DNA of 64,000 nucleotides from an uncultured Erythrobacter sp. (GTDB taxonomy: Bacteria; Pseudomonadota; Alphaproteobacteria; Sphingomonadales; Sphingomonadaceae). Positions 1 to 9,222 of the stretch are shown here, in pieces. The stretch is from contig CANLZP010000001.1 of assembly GCA_947495695.1 (NCBI GenBank), positions 269,069 to 333,068 of the forward strand, given 5' to 3'. The translations under genes were made by a program, and so were the position numbers. The notes beneath the pieces were generated by a model. That model saw only the letters and a program-made list of their open reading frames with translations. It was not told where the DNA came from and did not search any database. The stretch's first letter is position 1; every line of letters starts with the position of its first letter.

Positions 1-967
1 CCCGGTCTAGCAACCAATAGCTTGCGATGATCCCGATGCCATAGGTGGTGATGCGCAAGGATAGCGCTTCGGCCTTGGGAGCAAAGCGCTGGATGGCAGC
101 CCGCAGGGCCAAAACCGTCGCAATTACGGCGATTTGCCCTGCCTCCACACCCAGATTGAACGCCAGCAGAGCCGCCGGCACCTCCCCTTGGGGAAGCCCG
201 ATATCGCTCAATGCGCCGGCAAAGCCAAAGCCATGCAGCAGGCCAAATCCAAACGCGACCACCCAAGGCCAGCGGCGGGTCCAACTGTCCGTAGCCGCTC
301 GCGCCAGCTCAACCGCCAGAAAGACGATGGACAGCGCAATCAAGGCTTCTACCGGCGCTTGAGGAAGCCCCGCAAAGCCCAGCACGCTGGCGGCAAGTGT
401 GATCGAATGCGACACCGTAAAGGCGGTGGCCGCGCCAACCACGGCCCATCCCCTGCCCACCAACAGAACCAATGCAATCACGAACAGCAGATGGTCCCAG
501 CCCATCAAAATATGCTCTGCGCCAATGACGAAATAGCTGCGCATGACCTGCCAGCGATCGGGCGAGGCAATGATCGTAACGCTGGGATTGCTCGCGGTCA
601 GACGCAGGCTTTGCACCGGCTGATCGATTGCTTGCACCCGCAGCAATGCATCCGAATTACCCGCCATATCCGGCAGGCTGACGCTTTGCCCGCCCAATCC
701 GCCATCGCAGTCCAAATTGACAGAGCCCAGCAGCGCCGCATCGCCGCGGCGGATCACAGGCTCGGCCGTCATGCTGCAATTTTTCGGAGGCACTGGAACC
801 ACAATTGCGGCAGCACCGGTGGCCAAGGGCTGCTTCCAACTGAGCGACCAATTGCCTGGGCTTTGCTCGATCAGATCGAGCGCCATCGGCCTGATTTCAT
901 CGGCGCTGGCCTGCGGTGCCCACAATGCTGCCAGCACCAACAGCCACGCGCGAGCAAAAATTCTCAC
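1..967 (-). CDS. HupE/UreJ family membrane protein (3' end outside window)
   Basis: This gene is absent from the ORF track because its stop lies beyond base 1, but the minus frame is open across the whole stretch (322 codons seen). It begins with GTG in a GTGA overlap with the stop of the parvulin gene. The N-terminus is a Sec signal peptide ending near ASA at about residue 21. A soluble periplasmic-looking domain follows, then near residue 147 the segment GAEHILMGWDHLLFV opens a multi-helix membrane domain that includes HGFGFAGAL (about residue 244) and FNLGVEAGQ. These are hallmarks of the HupE/UreJ_2 family, whose members are thought to move metals, though the substrate here is unknown. 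The companions are a parvulin and a DUF3604 protein, a trio seen together in other proteobacteria. Confidence 0.85.
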   Translation of the reverse strand, partial: MRIFARAWLLVLAALWAPQASADEIRPMALDLIEQSPGNWSLSWKQPLATGAAAIVVPVPPKNCSMTAEPVIRRGDAALLGSVNLDCDGGLGGQSVSLPDMAGNSDALLRVQAIDQPVQSLRLTASNPSVTIIASPDRWQVMRSYFVIGAEHILMGWDHLLFVIALVLLVGRGWAVVGAATAFTVSHSITLAASVLGFAGLPQAPVEALIALSIVFLAVELARAATDSWTRRWPWVVAFGFGLLHGFGFAGALSDIGLPQGEVPAALLAFNLGVEAGQIAVIATVLALRAAIQRFAPKAEALSLRITTYGIGIIASYWLLDR

Positions 968-1773
968 CGCTCGATCTCTACCGAATAGGCATCGCGCAAC
1001 AATTGATAGGCTTCCTGCTTGCGCAGCTCAGCCGTGCCCAGCCGCCAATCATCTTCGACCTTTTGCCGAACTTCAGCCAGCTCAGGCAGCTTTCCACCGG
1101 ACACTTCGCGCAATCGCACAACATGCCAGCCAAGCCCTGAAGGAATTGGACCTTGCCATTCATCGCCAGCTTCCAACTGATCCAATTCGCGCGCAAATTG
1201 TTGCCCGAAACGCGAAAGAATTTCCTGCCGAGGCATGTCCGAAACACCTTGCGGCAGATCGATTTTCTTGGCCTCGGTCTCAAGTTTGGAAGCGAGGTCT
1301 CCCGATTTCAAGGCTAGGTCTGCGGTAGATCTCTCAACGAAGAAGATCTGGTCAAAACTGTATCGTATGTCTTGCGCAAAGCGCGCCGGGTGGTCTGCCA
1401 GCCAACTCTCCAAATCCTCGTCCGACGGCGCTGCGACCTCCGCTTGCGATCCTGCGATCAAGTCCATCTTTTGTGCCATTCTGCGGCGAACAACGGCATC
1501 GTCTTGGTCCAGCCCCAGCCGCAAAGCCTCGCGATATAGCACCTCTTCGCGAACATAGCGCTCGATCAGAGCGTCCAATTCCGTATCGCTGGGAGCGCGA
1601 CCCATTTGTTGCTGGTAGCCACTGGAGATATTGCCCACGACATCGCGGTCGATTGCAATGGTCCGACTGGCCGGATCAACCGGAGTGCCGGTCCATGCAA
1701 ACCAGCCGAACAAAATGGCTCCACCGATCAGGAAATGGACCAGCGGCTGTCGCGCCCATTGGGGAAGTCTCAC
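964..1773 (-). CDS. Membrane-anchored PpiC/SurA-like parvulin (peptidyl-prolyl isomerase family)
   Basis: The ORF track starts at 1812, but a GTG at 1773 sits in a GTGA overlap with the stop of the DUF3604 gene, the same coupling used by the next gene, so I chose 1773 (269 aa). A hydrophobic anchor (FLIGGAILFGWFAW) lies at about residues 9-25 and the rest should be periplasmic. The helical N-domain carries the parvulin-family run EEVLYREALRLGL, and the C-terminal half has the PPIC-like GLGWHVVRLREV. The usual GGDLGW core is poorly preserved, so isomerase activity is uncertain and a pure chaperone role is possible. It probably helps fold the flanking exported DUF3604 and HupE-like proteins. 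Confidence 0.8.
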   Translation of the reverse strand: MRLPQWARQPLVHFLIGGAILFGWFAWTGTPVDPASRTIAIDRDVVGNISSGYQQQMGRAPSDTELDALIERYVREEVLYREALRLGLDQDDAVVRRRMAQKMDLIAGSQAEVAAPSDEDLESWLADHPARFAQDIRYSFDQIFFVERSTADLALKSGDLASKLETEAKKIDLPQGVSDMPRQEILSRFGQQFARELDQLEAGDEWQGPIPSGLGWHVVRLREVSGGKLPELAEVRQKVEDDWRLGTAELRKQEAYQLLRDAYSVEIER

Positions 1774-3701
1774 TGCGCCTCCAGTGCCTTGGCAACCGCC
1801 GGCTTCAGCCAAATCGGAGAGGAATAGGCCCGTTCTTGAGCCACCGCATCGGCCTTGGCGTCGTCGGACAGTTCAATTCCAAATCGGACCGCATCAAACA
1901 AGGTCCAGCGCGGAGTCGGAATTTCCAACACGCGCACATAATAGAATGCGCGTTGCCCTTCGACATAGTCAGGGTCTGACCAAACCGCCCGCAATTGTGC
2001 CGCGCCTATGTCATTGGTGTAGGTCGCTTTTTCACGATCAACCGTATCGCCCACGGCCGGCACTTTGCCGCCCAGTTTGGTGCGTTTTTCCATGTCAGAC
2101 CACACCACGTCATAGATTCTTTCGCGAGCATTGCCCTCAGTATCAACCCAGCCTTTGACAATCTGCACGCGATCAAGATTGGCCCCGTCGGGATCTTTTT
2201 GGGCCGAGATCATGAAGCTGGGCGCTGTGCCGCTATCGGCCAATTCGCCGCCCATCGGGACGCCGCTTTCATACCCCTTGCGGACCCAATCATTGTCCCA
2301 ATCGCTATCGGCAAAACCAAACCCGCCGAACATCCGGACCACCATGCGAGGGCCGGTTGTCGCGTAAACTTCGCGTCGCTTAAACGCGTCGAAAATTTCC
2401 GCCCGAGTGTTACCCCGCGCCCATGCGGCGGCATAGCCACCAGCCAGATAATTCCAGCCGAACCGGCCCAGTCGGGTACCCAAATTTTGAGGCAGCAAGG
2501 CACGCTGCTGATTGGCCGGCTCATTGCCCGAATGTTTGCCCCAAAAATTGTCTTCATCGCCAGTCGCCAGCGAGGTATGACTGTCGGTCGAACCGATCAT
2601 GCCAAAGGCATAGGGGTTCACGCCGATTTGCTCTTCCAGGGTCAGTCCACGCTTCAACGCATCGCGGACATAGCTGCCCGCGCGCATATCATCGGTGGCT
2701 GCTTGGGTGAGGGGCAGATTGCCCAATTCCCAACCTGTATCACCAAAGCCGGCATATTCGTCATTGGGTGACAGGAAGCTGTGTGTTTCGCTGTCGCCCT
2801 TGATCTGGGTTACCTCCACCACCGGTTCCGCCGCTGCGCGTTTGCGCGCATATTCTGCGGTCATCGGACTGCCATCGGGCATGGTCAATTCGAACATCAA
2901 GCCATTGGAAAGATTAGAATTGTGCGGAATGGCTAGCGCTTGCCCGCCGGTCGCCTCGGCATAGGCGCTCATATAATCCCATAGACCTTCGGCGGTGGTG
3001 GTAAGACCGGGATAAGGCACCGTTTGCGAGGTCCGATCGCTTCCGTCGCGGAACATCACCACCCGGTGCAAATTGTTGCCACCAGGCATCAATGAATATT
3101 CGAAACCAGCAATGGCGGTGAAGACGCCTGGCTCGTTAAAACGGTCAAGGGTTTCAAGATGGGTGTTCCAAACATCACGGGTCCGTTCAACCTGTTGCTC
3201 TGGATCGCTCAACGATTCAGGAGCAGTGCCGTTGCCCGCAGCCGTAATCAGTTCTGCGATGGCTAGCTGAGATTGCTCGGGGCTTTCATGCATCATGTCG
3301 TACCAACGCAAAACCGTCTCATCGCCCATGGCGACGATGGCGAGGCGCGGTGCATCAAAAAGGGCACGGGTGGCACCAAGCGCGTCCGAGTGATCCGAGA
3401 TGACCAGAAAATCGAGCGGCCTTGCGAGCTGAGCTGACCCACCTGTGGTCGCCGTTACCTCTTCCCCACGAGCAAAGCGCAAAGCGGCCTCTGGGCCCAA
3501 GCGTACCCCAAAGCCAAAGGCATCAACAGAATTGTCGGTGTGAAGATGGGTGTCCCCCCAATAAGGGCGGTCAGGAAATTCAGCGAGTTCAATTGTCCGC
3601 TCACCATCTCCGCTCCGCCTGTCAGCGTCCTCTCCGCCACATGCGGACAAGGCCAGGGCGGCCACACCAATCCATGCCGATTTCACAAAACTCTTAGCCA
3701 T
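1770..3701 (-). CDS. DUF3604 domain lipoprotein
   Basis: A 643-residue protein with a lipoprotein signal (lipobox LSAC, about residues 17-20), so probably an outer-membrane or periplasmic lipoprotein. The mature part starts with YWGDTHLHTDNSVDAFGFG and has DFLVISDHSD near residue 110, both typical of DUF3604, a PHP-like family with likely metal-binding His/Asp residues. IGSTDSHTSLA near residue 375 adds another His/Asp cluster. Length fits the family. The enzymatic reaction of DUF3604 is not established. It is first in a three-gene operon with the parvulin and the HupE-like protein, linked by GTGA overlaps. Nothing frame-breaking is visible. Confidence 0.88.
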   Translation of the reverse strand: MAKSFVKSAWIGVAALALSACGGEDADRRSGDGERTIELAEFPDRPYWGDTHLHTDNSVDAFGFGVRLGPEAALRFARGEEVTATTGGSAQLARPLDFLVISDHSDALGATRALFDAPRLAIVAMGDETVLRWYDMMHESPEQSQLAIAELITAAGNGTAPESLSDPEQQVERTRDVWNTHLETLDRFNEPGVFTAIAGFEYSLMPGGNNLHRVVMFRDGSDRTSQTVPYPGLTTTAEGLWDYMSAYAEATGGQALAIPHNSNLSNGLMFELTMPDGSPMTAEYARKRAAAEPVVEVTQIKGDSETHSFLSPNDEYAGFGDTGWELGNLPLTQAATDDMRAGSYVRDALKRGLTLEEQIGVNPYAFGMIGSTDSHTSLATGDEDNFWGKHSGNEPANQQRALLPQNLGTRLGRFGWNYLAGGYAAAWARGNTRAEIFDAFKRREVYATTGPRMVVRMFGGFGFADSDWDNDWVRKGYESGVPMGGELADSGTAPSFMISAQKDPDGANLDRVQIVKGWVDTEGNARERIYDVVWSDMEKRTKLGGKVPAVGDTVDREKATYTNDIGAAQLRAVWSDPDYVEGQRAFYYVRVLEIPTPRWTLFDAVRFGIELSDDAKADAVAQERAYSSPIWLKPAVAKALEAQ

Positions 3702-3808
3702 TGCGATCCCCTCAAAACTATTTGTATTTCTTTGTATTTACCTGTGCGCCGATAGAGCAAGTTTGATCAAGCCGGAGCCTCTGAGCAAACGACTTTTTGT
3801 CAGTCCAG

Positions 3809-4261
3809 CTATTCAGGCCGCTTATTCAGCAGGGCAGACCGTTCGCAAACGCAAACAACCTCGTCACGCTGATTGAGCATCTCATGCGTAAAGGTAACAA
3901 TCCCTGCCTGTGGACGCGATTTGCTCTCCCGCAATTCCTTGACCGTACTGCGCGCGCGCAAGGTGTCCCCGATAAAGACGGGATTGGGCGTTTTCACCTT
4001 ATCGAACCCCAAATTGGCAACCAACGTCCCCAAAGTGGTGTCCCCCACCGACAGCCCGACCAGCAAGGAGAAGGTGAAGGTCGAGTTCACCAATATCTGA
4101 CCAAAGCCGCTTGCCTTGGCAGCCTCCACATCGATATGCAGGGGCTGCGGATTGTGGGTCATGGTGGAGAACAATAGGTTGTCTGTCTCGGTCACCGTAC
4201 GGCGGATCTCATGCTTGATCTGATCGCCCAACTGCCACTCGTCGAAAAATTTTCCTGCCAT
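3809..4261 (-). CDS. MaoC family (R)-hydratase/dehydratase
   Basis: A 150-residue hot-dog fold protein. It shows the N-terminal FFDEWQLGD, the NPQPLHIDVEAAKASGFGQILVNS region with the conserved D and H of MaoC hydratases, and the C-terminal FTHEMLNQ typical of the family. The start has an AGGGA ribosome site about 7 bases upstream. The reaction is expected to be reversible hydration of an enoyl-CoA. It follows the class III CoA-transferase after a gap of about ten bases on the same strand, so the two are probably an operon for activation and hydration of an organic acid. The substrate cannot be read from the sequence. Confidence 0.88.
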   Translation of the reverse strand: MAGKFFDEWQLGDQIKHEIRRTVTETDNLLFSTMTHNPQPLHIDVEAAKASGFGQILVNSTFTFSLLVGLSVGDTTLGTLVANLGFDKVKTPNPVFIGDTLRARSTVKELRESKSRPQAGIVTFTHEMLNQRDEVVCVCERSALLNKRPE

Positions 4262-4271
4262 TTTTCTGTCC

Positions 4272-5354
4272 CTAACCTTCGCTCATCCAGCGCTCGACCA
4301 CGCTTTCACCGGTCATATCGCTATCGCGGATTGCCCCAGGGGTGCGGCTGAACCGCGGCGCAGGGGCTGTATGCCATGTGCCATCGCGTTCCACATAGGA
4401 GCCGCGCGCTTTGAGATGCGGATGCTCACGCGCTTCGTTCAACGGTAGAACAGGCGCAAAGCAAGCATCGGTCCCTTCCAATAGTTCGGTCCATTCCGCT
4501 GCCGTCTTTGTCGCAAACAACGCAGCCAGTTTCTCGGTGTAATCAGCAATATTGCGCGGGTCTTGCTGGCCTTGCGCAAGTTCAGCGGGCGCACCTGATT
4601 TCTCCAACAGCTCGGCATAGAATTGCGGCTCGATTGCGCCAACCGAAACCTCGCGTCCATCAGCGCATTTATAGCAGCGATAGAAATGCGCCGCGCCGCC
4701 CAGAATGCCCTTGCCGCGATCGGTCGAGAGATGCGGCAGATGGCGCGCTCCGAAGAAAAAGCTCATCAGGCTGGTAGCGCCATCAACAATCGCTGCATCC
4801 ACCACCTGACCCTTGCCGCTGCGCTCACGCTCATACAGCGCCGCCAAAATTCCAAACGCACAATACATTGATCCTCCGCCAAAATCACCGACCAGATTTT
4901 GCGGTGGTGTGGCGGTTTCACCGGGCTTTCCGATCGCGTCCAGAGCGCCAGTGATGGCGATATAATTGATGTCATGCCCGGCGGCCTTGGCCAGCGGACC
5001 TTCCTGCCCCCAGCCGGTCATGCGGGCATAAACCAACCGGTCATTGTGCTCGCACAAAACCTCCGGACCCAGACCCAATCGCTCCATCACACCGGGCCGG
5101 AATCCTTCGATTAATACATCGGCCTTGCGGGCCGCTTGAATACAAAATTCACGGCCTTCGTCGCTGCGAATATCAACTGCCACACGGTGCCTGGCGCGCT
5201 CCACCACAGGGTTGAGAGTGCTCGCGCCTTGCCGCTCAATCCGAACAATCTCGGCCCCCATATCTGCCAACAGCATGGTCGCGTGCGGTCCCGGGCCAAT
5301 CCCGACGAACTCCATCACTTTCAATCCTGTCAGCGGACCGTTCGATTGCGTCAT
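4272..5354 (-). CDS. Class III CoA-transferase (CaiB/BaiF; alpha-methylacyl-CoA racemase-like)
   Basis: About 360 residues. The N-terminus GLKVMEFVGIGPGPHATMLLADMGAE and the later ADVLIEGFRPGVMERLGLGPE are signature stretches of the CaiB/BaiF family, and the GHDINYIAITGAL segment (about residues 124-136) carries the catalytic-type Asp of the racemase branch. ORF track start 5360 is an ATG too close to GGGAGAG; the second ATG (5354) has better spacing, so I use it. It lies just upstream of the MaoC gene. Racemase versus CoA-transferase activity cannot be settled; the GIGPGPHA motif favours the alpha-methylacyl-CoA racemase subgroup. Confidence 0.85.
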   Translation of the reverse strand: MTQSNGPLTGLKVMEFVGIGPGPHATMLLADMGAEIVRIERQGASTLNPVVERARHRVAVDIRSDEGREFCIQAARKADVLIEGFRPGVMERLGLGPEVLCEHNDRLVYARMTGWGQEGPLAKAAGHDINYIAITGALDAIGKPGETATPPQNLVGDFGGGSMYCAFGILAALYERERSGKGQVVDAAIVDGATSLMSFFFGARHLPHLSTDRGKGILGGAAHFYRCYKCADGREVSVGAIEPQFYAELLEKSGAPAELAQGQQDPRNIADYTEKLAALFATKTAAEWTELLEGTDACFAPVLPLNEAREHPHLKARGSYVERDGTWHTAPAPRFSRTPGAIRDSDMTGESVVERWMSEG

Positions 5355-5567
5355 ACTCATTCTCTCCCAAGAGCCCGCCCATCCCTGAGGTGGCTATGTC
5401 GGTGCCTGCATGGCGCGGCTGCGCTGTCATGACAAGCTGTTGCTCAGATCGGCGTGTTTTTGCACCGGTTACAGCATGTTCATCTTGTCCAAGGCTCGCA
5501 ATTGTCAAAAATCCGAATATGGCAGTTTTCAGACGCAGGACTGCGGCACGGAATTCAGGAGCGTTTG

Positions 5568-6845
5568 GTGAAGATCGCCATTTTTGGCCTCGGATATGTT
5601 GGCAGCACTGCTGCGGGTTGTTTGGCCAGCCAAGGGCACACCATTGTGGGCGTGGATATTGCTCAGTCGAAGATTGACGCTTTCAACGCTGGCCAGTCTC
5701 CGGTGCACGAGGCAGGGTTGGATGATCTGCTGGCAAGCGGGCATCAAGGCTCTCTCATTAAAGCCACTCAGGATGTCGCGTCCGCGCTGGCCGATGCCGA
5801 TATTGCAATGGTGTGCGTTGGCACGCCCAGCGGCCCCGATGGCGCCCACGACATGAGCCACATCGTCAATGTGACCCGATCAATCGCCAAGAATTTGCCC
5901 GCGGACAGAAAAGCCGCGCTGACCTTGGTCTATCGCTCGACCATGCGGCCCGGCAGTTGCGAGAACATCATCTGGCCGCTGTTGAAAGACGAGTTGGGCG
6001 AGGCTGCCTCGGCCCAGATCGAATTGGTCTATAATCCGGAATTCTTGCGCGAAGCATCGGCAATCGAAGACTATTTCAACCCGCCAAAGATCGTCATCGG
6101 CACCGGCGGCGCGGCGGGGTCAGAGACAATGAATCGCCTTTATGCCGGGATTGAGGCACCGCGTTTTGATGTCGGCCTGCACGAAGCGGAAATGACCAAA
6201 TTTGTCGACAACAGCTGGCACGCGACAAAAGTTGCTTTTGCCAATGAGATCGGCCGCATTTGCGAGCAATTGGGGGTTAGCGCGCAGCAGGTCAATGAGG
6301 TGTTTCTGGCCGACACAAAGCTCAATATCTCGACCCATTATCTAAGGCCGGGCGGTGCATTTGGTGGGTCGTGCCTGCCCAAAGATGTGCGCGCATTGCA
6401 GAACATCGCCAGCGATATTGGCGCGCAAACCCATCTGGTGGACGCTTTGATCCGCAGCAATGAAGCGCACAAACATCACCAGTTCACTCAGGCGACCAAG
6501 GGGCTGCAACGCGGCGCAAAATTGCTGGTGGTAGGGTTGGCGTTCAAGCAGGGCACCGATGATTTGCGCGAAAGTCCGGCGCTGGATCTGGTGCGCAAAT
6601 TGCTGGACGCAGGAATGAGGGTGGAAATTTACGATCCTCAGATCGAACCGGAAAACCTGATCGGTCAGAATTTGGGTTACGCACGCGCTTTGCTGCCCGG
6701 AATCGGGGACATGCTGGTTAATGCAGCCACCGCCCAAACGGCCAATTATGACCGGATCATTGCAACCAACCGGCTGATCGATACGCTTGACCAGGTTGAA
6801 GGCACGGATGCGGACCTAATCGTGGATTTGAGCACAATAGTGTGA
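5568..6845 (+). CDS. UDP-glucose/GDP-mannose dehydrogenase family protein (AlgD-like)
   Basis: The track start (5454) adds 38 residues unlike the family. GTG at 5568, with CAGGAG just upstream, gives VKIAIFGLGYVGSTAAGCLA as the start, a correct Rossmann GxGxxG nucleotide site; length 425. The central domain has EFLREASAIEDYFNPPKIVIG-type sequence and the active-site motif GGSCLPKDVRAL with the catalytic Cys. The FLREASAIEDY style resembles GDP-mannose 6-dehydrogenase (AlgD), but UDP-glucose dehydrogenase is not excluded. Such enzymes make a uronic acid nucleotide sugar, so the EPS probably contains an acidic sugar. It is the first gene of the plus-strand EPS operon and overlaps the next gene by GTGA. 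Confidence 0.9.
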   Translation: MKIAIFGLGYVGSTAAGCLASQGHTIVGVDIAQSKIDAFNAGQSPVHEAGLDDLLASGHQGSLIKATQDVASALADADIAMVCVGTPSGPDGAHDMSHIVNVTRSIAKNLPADRKAALTLVYRSTMRPGSCENIIWPLLKDELGEAASAQIELVYNPEFLREASAIEDYFNPPKIVIGTGGAAGSETMNRLYAGIEAPRFDVGLHEAEMTKFVDNSWHATKVAFANEIGRICEQLGVSAQQVNEVFLADTKLNISTHYLRPGGAFGGSCLPKDVRALQNIASDIGAQTHLVDALIRSNEAHKHHQFTQATKGLQRGAKLLVVGLAFKQGTDDLRESPALDLVRKLLDAGMRVEIYDPQIEPENLIGQNLGYARALLPGIGDMLVNAATAQTANYDRIIATNRLIDTLDQVEGTDADLIVDLSTIV

Positions 6846-8089
6846 GCGCTTTGACCCAGACCGCCTCCCCCGCAATCTCAGACTCGATAGCAGGCACTCC
6901 ATTGGCCGGTCGCCACGTGCTGATGATTGTCGAGAATCTGCCGCTGCCGTTCGATCGCCGCGTGTGGCAAGAAGCCCGAACGCTGGTTGCGGCGGGCTCG
7001 AGGGTTTCTATCATCTGTCCCAAGGGCAAAGGATTTGAAGCCTCCTTCGAACATATCGAGGGCGTGGATATTTATCGCCACCCGCTCCCGCTGGAGGCGA
7101 GCGGTGCGCTGGGGTTTGCGCTGGAATATGGGGCCGCCCTGCTGTGGGAGACCTGGCTTGCTTGGCGGATATTCTTGAAGCGACGGTTTGATGTCATCCA
7201 TGGCTGCAATCCGCCCGATCTGATTTTTCTGGTTGCGCTGCCGTTCAAATTGTTCGGTGTGAAATTCCTGTTCGACCATCACGATATCAATCCCGAATTA
7301 TATGAGGCAAAATTCGGCAAGCGTGGCCCATTCTGGAAACTGATGGTTTGGCTGGAACGGCTGACCTTCCGATCAGCTGACGTCTCCATCGCCACCAACG
7401 AAAGCTATCGCGCGATCGCGGTTGAGCGCGGCAAGATGGACCCGGCCAAGGTCCATGTGGTGCGTTCTGGTCCTGACCTCAGCCGATTGACGCAGGTGCC
7501 GCCAGCCCCGCGCTGGAAAAACGGCCGTGCGCATATGGTTGGCTATGTTGGAGTGATGGGCACGCAGGAAGGGATTGATCTGCTGATCGAGGCGATTGAC
7601 CTGATCGTGCACCAGCTTGGCCGCACGGATATTCAATTTGTGCTGGTAGGCGGTGGCCCTTCGCTCGCAGCTCTGAAACAGCTTGCCGAGGACAAGCAGG
7701 TGAGCCCCTTTGTCACCTTTACCGGACGGGCCCCTGATGCGGTTCTGTTCGAAGTGCTCTCGACGATGGATTTGGGCGTCAATCCTGACCGTGTAAACGC
7801 GATGAATGACAAATCCACCATGAATAAAGTTATGGAATATATGGTTTTTTCCAAACCCATGGTTCAGTTTGATGTGACTGAGGGGCGCTATTCAGCGCAA
7901 GGTGCCTCTTTGTATGCGGCCCCCAATGATCCCGCCGATATGGCCAACAAGATCTTACAATTGCTGGACAAGCCCGAGCAAGCAGAGGCGATGGGCAAGA
8001 TGGGCGCCGAACGGCTGCGCAACCAGTTGGATTGGTCACATCAAATCACACCATTGCTGGATGCCTATCAACAGATCTTGAGCGATTGA
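6842..8089 (+). CDS. Glycosyltransferase family 4 (GT-B, WbuB-like)
   Basis: A 415-residue GT-B enzyme. The N-terminal domain begins after about 20 residues with HVLMIVENLPLPFDRRVWQEA, typical of GT4 proteins annotated near wecB, followed by a hydrophobic stretch and DHHDINPELYEAKFG. The C-terminal domain has VGYVGVMGTQEGIDLLIEAI and FVLVGGGPSL, then the nucleotide-sugar binding region ending NPDRVNAMNDKSTMNKVMEYM in place of the classic E-x7-E motif. GTG start in a GTGA overlap with the dehydrogenase. It probably adds a sugar to the growing lipid-linked repeat at the cytoplasmic face; donor unknown. Confidence 0.9.
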   Translation: MSALTQTASPAISDSIAGTPLAGRHVLMIVENLPLPFDRRVWQEARTLVAAGSRVSIICPKGKGFEASFEHIEGVDIYRHPLPLEASGALGFALEYGAALLWETWLAWRIFLKRRFDVIHGCNPPDLIFLVALPFKLFGVKFLFDHHDINPELYEAKFGKRGPFWKLMVWLERLTFRSADVSIATNESYRAIAVERGKMDPAKVHVVRSGPDLSRLTQVPPAPRWKNGRAHMVGYVGVMGTQEGIDLLIEAIDLIVHQLGRTDIQFVLVGGGPSLAALKQLAEDKQVSPFVTFTGRAPDAVLFEVLSTMDLGVNPDRVNAMNDKSTMNKVMEYMVFSKPMVQFDVTEGRYSAQGASLYAAPNDPADMANKILQLLDKPEQAEAMGKMGAERLRNQLDWSHQITPLLDAYQQILSD

Positions 8090-9222
8090 TGGCGGGCGAT
8101 GCTCGCACGAAAATTCTCGTCAGCTTCGGCACCAGACCCGAAGCCATCAAGATGTTTCCCGTTATAAAGGCTTTGACCAAATTTTCTCAGTTTGACGTCA
8201 AGGTCGCGGTCACCGCACAGCACCGAGAAATGCTCGACCAAGTGCTGGAAGTGGCAAAGATTACGCCCGACATTGACCTTGATCTGATGCTGCACGGCCA
8301 AAGTCTGGACGCTTTGGCAGCAAGGATCCTAACCGAGTTTGGTCAAGTGCTCGACGCGCAGCGCCCCGACCGCGTGCTGGTCCATGGTGACACTCTGACG
8401 ACATCGATGGTCGCCCAAGCCTGCTATTTCCGGCAGATTTCGGTGGGTCATGTCGAAGCAGGTCTGCGCAGCGGCGACAATTACGCCCCTTGGCCCGAAG
8501 AGGTAAATCGCAAGATTGTCAGCACCATTGCCGATCTGCACTTTGCCCCGACCAAGGCCGCCGCCGAAGCCTTACAGCAAGAGAATGTGCCGGACGACCG
8601 CATCCATGTGACTGGCAACACGGTCGTGGATGCCTTGCTAGCCACGCGCAAAGCGCTCCACTCCACACCCAGCCTCGCCCCGCAAATCGCGCAATTGGCA
8701 AAGCTCCACCAGAACAAGCGGATCATTGCAGTGACCGCGCATAGACGAGAGAACCTTGGCCAAGGCATGCGCAATATCGCGGCAGCATTGAAACTAATCA
8801 GCGCCCGCGACGATGTAGCGATCATCTATCCGCTGCATCCCAATCCGCAGGTCTCCGAAATTATGCGCCACGGTTTAGCCGATGCATTTAACGTCAGCTT
8901 GATTGAGCCGCTCGACTACCCTGCCTTTGTCGCTCTTCTGGAGCTGGCCTATATCGTGCTGACTGATAGCGGCGGCGTTCAGGAAGAGGCGCCGAGTCTG
9001 GGCAAGCCAGTGCTGGTGATGCGCGATACGACCGAGCGGCCCGAGGGTATTGATGCTGGCACCGCCCGGCTGGTCGGAACCGATCCTGCAGACATTGTGC
9101 AAGCGACGACCCGATTGCTGGATGATCGCGCTGCCTACGCCGCCATGTCAAAGGCGCATAATCCTTATGGTGATGGCAATGCGGCGATGCGTATCGCGCA
9201 AATTATTGCCGATATTGGCTGA
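8089..9222 (+). CDS. wecB: UDP-N-acetylglucosamine 2-epimerase (non-hydrolysing)
   Basis: The track start at 8032 is inside the preceding gene; ATG at 8089 forms a TGATG junction with it and gives a 377-residue protein. Family motifs run in order: SFGTRPEAIKMFPVIKAL at the start, VHGDTLTTSMVA, HVEAGLRSGDNYAPWPEE, TGNTVVDALLA, VTAHRRENLG, and TDSGGVQEEAPSLGKPVL with RDTTERPE. These cover the UDP-binding and catalytic residues of WecB. The reaction is interconversion of UDP-GlcNAc and UDP-ManNAc; with the dehydrogenase upstream, UDP-ManNAcA supply is possible if that enzyme uses UDP-ManNAc. Its 3' end overlaps the convergent membrane-protein gene by 20 bases. Confidence 0.95.
   Translation: MAGDARTKILVSFGTRPEAIKMFPVIKALTKFSQFDVKVAVTAQHREMLDQVLEVAKITPDIDLDLMLHGQSLDALAARILTEFGQVLDAQRPDRVLVHGDTLTTSMVAQACYFRQISVGHVEAGLRSGDNYAPWPEEVNRKIVSTIADLHFAPTKAAAEALQQENVPDDRIHVTGNTVVDALLATRKALHSTPSLAPQIAQLAKLHQNKRIIAVTAHRRENLGQGMRNIAAALKLISARDDVAIIYPLHPNPQVSEIMRHGLADAFNVSLIEPLDYPAFVALLELAYIVLTDSGGVQEEAPSLGKPVLVMRDTTERPEGIDAGTARLVGTDPADIVQATTRLLDDRAAYAAMSKAHNPYGDGNAAMRIAQIIADIG

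Noticed and set aside
134-988. 284-residue plus-strand ORF, and 45-362 and 717-1328.
   Set aside because: They are antisense to the HupE-like and parvulin genes, which have clear family motifs; the shadows have Gln/Arg/His-rich composition and no motif.
1995-2771. 258-residue plus-strand ORF.
   Set aside because: It is antisense to the conserved DUF3604 gene and shows no recognisable motif.
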